A stretch of 64,000 nucleotides of DNA, from positions 64,410,001 through 64,474,000 of the forward strand of contig JAFFJZ010000001.1 in NCBI GenBank assembly GCA_018340375.1, given 5' to 3'. This stretch comes from Gonatopus flavifemur (taxonomy: Eukaryota > Arthropoda > Insecta > Hymenoptera > Dryinidae). Position numbers and translations under genes: made by a program. Below, in pieces: positions 59,414 through 64,000 of the stretch; the first letter of the stretch is position 1; each line of letters begins with the position of its first letter. A model generated the notes under the pieces. It made no database searches. It was not told where the DNA came from and worked only from the letters and a program-made list of their open reading frames with translations.

Positions 59414-60222
59414 TTTGGTAAAAAAACCTTTGGATTACTATTTTTTCACCATAGTATTACTCAAACCAAACCGAACCCAAAATGACCGAAAAATAACCAA
59501 TTTTTGGGTTATTTCCAATTCCTAGGAATGGTGATTTCCGACGGAACCAAACAGAATTTTGACCGGAATCTGTCAGGTTCTGTCGGACTTTTTTGATAGG
59601 GATGTAGGACACCCATGATGGAGCTAATGTAGACGATGAAAGTAGGACCTTCAAAAGGATAATAAATTGTTGCGAATATCATCAAATTGAATAAACTTCC
59701 TCGATTGAAAATTGGGCTATCCAAGGCCCTATCTGTACCCAGATCACTTCGACCTGAGTCCAGACAGGGCCTGGAATGAGCTGATTCCAATTTCTATTCG
59801 GGTATTCCGCCCAACATTACTTTGTTCATACATTATCGGACTGTATCAAAAAACACAACAGCCTCATTCATTCTTGGAATTAACCATACAGTGATGTTTT
59901 TTTCGATTTTTTGACAGTGTTCACCGATAGGGCGAACACAGTAATCATGGATAAAATGTTTTTTTGGGAGCATACATCGCAAAAAGTCGAAATTTTCAAT
60001 ATGATTTCAGTAAATTTCCTTTTTAAAGTAGAGTTATATTCAAAAAAGGAATTAATATAAGGGCAAGGCCTTGTGCAGGCTGTAGTTGAGTGCATTCAGA
60101 TTTTCAAAACGGGGACAACGTTGAAAATCCAGCTTGATCCTACATGGGTTGTATACAGGTATGCTTGAGTCAAGATTTTCGGAAGAATGTGGGAGGCCTT
60201 GCAAGGCCCTATCAAGGCTCTA

Positions 60223-60927
60223 CACGGAGAGAAAAGAATAGTTATATTCTCAATGTAGCATGAGAATGATTACTATGCTACATGGTGACGAAAATTTTTA
60301 GATGGTGCGAGTCACTTGACATAGTGATGCTCCCGATTTTATGTGGTAACATTAGCCCTGTTAACATAGTAATGATTACCATGTTACATTGGAGACAGTA
60401 CTATGCAACTAAACATGAATCCAATGCTATAAAGTAATATTCACCATGATTTTTTCATTGATTATAACCTAAATTGAACTATTGACATGTATATACACAC
60501 AAGGCTTTTCAGTGAATGAGGTTATAAATAAATAAATTAGGTTATGAAATGGTTAATAGAATGAAAAGGGAGCACACAGTCAGAAACAAATTATATCAGT
60601 CTTCTAAATAATAACTGTGTTTTTATTTGATTATTAATAGTGGGCTGACTACCGTAATAATACGTATAATATATGTATGTCTATACACGTCGTGTCGATA
60701 TTGCCCACATCGTGCATATTTTCTTTAACTGGAATGACAGCTATTGTAACATGGTAACCAGTACCATTTTACATTGCTTTGAGTTCTATTTGTCTGATTT
60801 CTATGTAGTATAGTAATCATTACCAGAAAGATGGCGAAGGATTCTATTCTCACATAGTAACATTTACGATTTTCAATAAAATAAGAACGAATACTTTGGT
60901 AAATATTACCATACATTTCTCTCCGTG
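60223..60927. mobile_element. TA-flanked CACGG-ended element (705 bases)
   Basis: Starts cacggagagaaaagaatag and ends acatttctctccgtg, with TA on both sides. Modules such as atagtaatcattac, ctatgctacatgg and catggtaaccagtacc recur in inverted form. No coding capacity. Confidence 0.8.
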
Positions 60928-61743
60928 TAGTAGTTGTGTGTAGATTTTTAAAATCAGGAAAAAAATTGGTAATGCAGCGTGGCCCCATATAGGCTTTATA
61001 TGGGTGTCCCTGACTTGATGAAATCAGACTGAATATCAGCAACCCGATTAGGTTCCTTGGTAGCTAAAGTTAGGATATCCTAAGTTTGGATACTCAATAT
61101 AAGCCCATACGGGGCCTATATTCAATACAGGACGCCCGGAAAAATTTCCACACGAGCCGTCTTTTCATTCGACGAGTTTCATTTTACCAACAGCAGTAGT
61201 CGTCTGTGGGTGAAATGGAATCGTTCAAGACGGTTCCCGGCTTGTTATAAAACGAATCCCTGTCTGAAAGTATTCTAAAACGAAAGCGTCTTATGATTAT
61301 GCAGCTTCGTTTCATCATTAGACGGTATTTTTTCGAGTGAGTTTTTCAAATTCTGTATTCAGTCTATATCGCGTATCTTGAATGTCACAAATGTGACTCG
61401 ACGTCGAAGTAAGAATGAGGAAAAGATGAATCTTTGTTGAATCGTGATAGTTGTATTGATATACAGAGTTCAAAAAGATACAGGAATCAATGATCCTGTT
61501 CTTTCATTATACTACTTTATACACAGAGTTTGTACAAAATGACGGAAAAATTAATAATCGCGGTATCGATTTTTCTTTAGTTTGAACTTACGAATACATA
61601 CGAATGAATGAAAAAAAATTCGTCGGAGCAATTAAACGACCGCGGGTCTCACGTTTATTCCTACTTTCTACTCTGTTTTTTTATTTTCAACTTTTTTTTT
61701 CGTTTCTTTCAATGGCTATATCTCCTTTCCAGGACTGCGATTA

Positions 61744-61770
61744 ATTGATTGATTGATTGATTGATTGATT
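61744..61770. repeat. (GATT)n microsatellite
   Basis: Six to seven tandem gatt units. Confidence 0.9.
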
Positions 61771-62029
61771 TGACTTGGTAGGTGATTGATTGAATCGAGC
61801 AGTTCTGTTTAGGTTTGTCTCTGTTTCTCTGTTTGATCTCTGTCGTAACGATTGATCACGTGTTACATAACTTATATTTGCGCTGCTCGAAGCTCGAATA
61901 TACATATATTATCATCATTAGGTTGACGATGGTGTGTTGTTTTTATATGGCACGTTATATCACTTTTATAAAGGAGACATGATTATCATTGAATCTCTCA
62001 GACTCCTTCATGGTATCGAACTTATATTT

Positions 62030-62501
62030 ATATAAAATATACATATATATTTATTTTGTTTTTTACTATTATTATTATTATATTGATACATAAATTTTTA
62101 CTTTGAATCGATTTCATTCGACTGAACGTATCTCATTATTATTTATATAAATCTCAAGATATGTGTGTGTACATATATACAAAATAATTCGGGTTCTATA
62201 TGCATATATATACATATATATAAACATGGTTAAATGTGTGCATGATGCTTTTTTTATGCTGGATATAGATGGTGTCTAGCTGAAAGGTGGATAGGCCAAT
62301 CGTTTTTTGGGGCCAGCATATATGTATATGTATGTACACGTGTATAAAGTTCCATTCTCGTCAACCTTGTTGTACGTTTGAAATACGTTTTCAAGTACGT
62401 TCGAAGTACGTTCTTCCCATCTAGGAATGGAAATGAATGTAACTTCTTGTATTTTTATATGCATATATATATGTAAACGTATATATTTACTGCACATATT
62501 C

Positions 62502-62533
<32 letters not shown>

Positions 62534-62540
62534 TTAATTT
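62030..62540. repeat. TA-rich / (TA)n low-complexity tract
   Basis: Many atatatac and tatata runs, with a pure TA run at about 62508-62532. Confidence 0.85.
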
Positions 62541-64000
62541 TAAGATCTATTCATTGAGTCGTTTGTCATTGAAACATATAACGATCAATCTCATTGATTG
62601 CATTGTATTTTTCATGCACTCGATGCTTGTTCATATTTTAGTATGATTAGCGAAAAGTGATTTATATCTATTTATGGTGGATGTTAGCACTGTTTTAATA
62701 ATGAGCGTCTCAATTATTATTGTCATAGATATTATTATTATCGTTAACAAGGAAGGAATTATATCTCTCGGTGATGCGATCTCATCACCATGTACTCTTC
62801 TTACTAGGAAATTCGAGATAGGAGGAAGGGGATGTGATTATCATTTGTTTAAATTATTCTTTGAATATGTAAAATAATGTCGAATAAGGGGTCCCGTGGT
62901 AGGGCGACAGCAGAAGAGATGATAAGATACGTCTTTACGTATTCAAATGACTTTTCGACGGTCATCCATATGATCGGTATTATTTTTCGATCAAGTACAA
63001 GTGGAAAAGGGTTTATAGTTGTGATGGAATATTTATATGCTATTGACAGTATAAATTGCTGATTATTAACGCAGGTTGAATAGAAACACCCTTAGAATAA
63101 GCATTTCCCAAGAGTTTTTCTACTCACCCCGTTTTACGGTAGTTAAATATCAAAATACATCAACATTATTCTTGAGACGAATATGATTTATGAAAGTATC
63201 GTATATCACTCATCCATTACATACAATAATGCGATTAGGATCCTTCAGTTTCTCTAAGGATTCTCCAGAGGATTGCTGCTATAAATCGAATCGAAAGAAA
63301 CAAAATCCATCCGACTTATCGTGTGTCCGTTTATTGCTTTCTGCTATTTCCACTAGACTATTATATCTAGTTGAATTCTCTTTATTAAATAATTTTTATT
63401 TGTTTTCTTATAAGAAAATAGGATTATAAAATCAATTTTCACATGTCAGGCACATGTCTTATCTTCCATGTCGGACACTTGTATTTAATCATTCAACGAC
63501 AATAATTGAGCGGAAAAAGGAATTCAGCATTTATCTTGCAAAATTGCAATGTGAATCTTCGCAGTTCAACGAGTGATTAACTTCTTTGAATAACGCAAGT
63601 GATAAACAACGAGTTTTTTCATAAACTTGGCTTAACTCGAAATGTACGTGAATTCATTACACACTCGTGTACTATGATTCATGATGGAAATAATGATTCT
63701 ATCAATCATGATCGATTCATGGTACGAGTAGTTGTAGAAAAGTTCAAATTTACGACAGATTGATTCGTTTGCTTAATGGATGAGTGAATTCAAAGAAAAA
63801 TGTCTGACAAAACTCGAAATTCAGTTAATATTTGGAATAATTGCGCGTTGAAAATCCGAATTTTATTCTCTCCAAGTACTTCAAGACTGTTGTTGTGTGC
63901 ATATTTTGTAACATTTCAAATGGAATGTCCTTTACGGTACTTTATACGAAATACGGAGACCAACAGTCTCATAGGTTTTCAGACAGTACACACTGGTTTA

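Larger units (their letters stand above)
58628..59604. mobile_element. ATCCCTATT-ended element, long copy
   Basis: Ends atccctattctaaatgtccg and cggacttttttgatagggat, matching the short copy at 47676-47815, including tttccgac(a/g)gaacca. Enlarged by an inner element at 58826-59413. Confidence 0.75.
58482..61154. mobile_element. CGTGTGGAAATT-ended composite
   Basis: Left cgtgtggaaattaattcttg and taggcgtcc; right the inverse, ggacgcccggaaaaatttcc then acacg. aggccctat motifs recur inside (near 58541, 59727 and 60205). It contains the elements at 58628-59604 and 60223-60927. Confidence 0.6.
58190..61345. mobile_element. probable outer palindromic element with agacgg motifs, interrupted
   Basis: The left part carries tcttatcataagacgg, the module gacggcagccgtc and agacgaaaatcgtct; the right part (from 61155) carries gacgagtttcattt, agtcgtctgtggg and cttatgattatgcag with ttagacgg. 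The two halves look like arms separated by 58482-61154. The ends are uncertain. Confidence 0.45.
57781..64000. other. Ca-alpha1T: intron 15 (more than 6.2 kb) of Ca-alpha1T, incomplete
   Basis: No further exon seen. It holds nested elements from about 58190 to 61345, then simple-repeat-rich AT DNA (61740-62540) and unremarkable sequence to the end. Confidence 0.8.

Noticed and set aside
62674..62877. Hydrophobic open frame (VLIMSVSIIIVIDIIIIV)
   Set aside because: Isoleucine runs from att/atc repeats; it does not match the expected next channel segment and lacks suitable splice phasing.

Overview
The window is nuclear DNA of an insect. It is AT-rich, has spliced genes with GT-AG introns, and carries Tc1/mariner and hAT transposons. 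A hymenopteran is my guess only; nothing here fixes the order. All coordinates were counted by hand and could be off by a base or two.

The only host gene I can support runs left to right along the whole window. It encodes a T-type (Cav3) voltage-gated calcium channel alpha-1 subunit, orthologous to Drosophila Ca-alpha1T. Fifteen exons (12777-57780) join without a frame break into about 870 codons. They cover domain I from S1 through S6, the entire I-II linker, and domain II from S1 into S5. The amino terminus lies upstream of base 1. The rest of domain II, domains III-IV and the carboxyl tail lie downstream of base 64000. The layout is lopsided. Exons 1-4 are spread over 12.8-23.5 kb, then comes an intron of about 27.7 kb, then ten exons (5-14) packed into 51.2-55.2 kb with mostly tiny introns (60-130 bases), then exon 15 after 2.4 kb, then more than 6.2 kb of intron.

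Nearly everything else is transposon debris in the introns, and much of it is nested. There are three mariner copies: two related Mos1-like copies (13237-14407 and 55246-57126) and a third of another lineage (44753-47565) split by a hAT derivative. There are several hAT-type elements with 8-base target duplications and two TTAA-flanked elements. There is also a large set of short, palindromic, non-coding elements ending in CACGG(A/G)(A/G)AAA-type termini with 2-base target duplications. Comparing the two Mos1-like mariners gives empty versus filled target sites for two of these short elements, which fixes their ends. Other notable items are a perfect 89-base inverted repeat (48429-48631), a foldback element with further foldbacks inside its arms (28644-29684), and a 60-base stop-free intron inside the pore-loop exon that would add 20 residues if retained.

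The gene and the repeats are linked only by location: no repeat interrupts an exon. Possible effects on splicing, circular RNA or RNA editing are inference.
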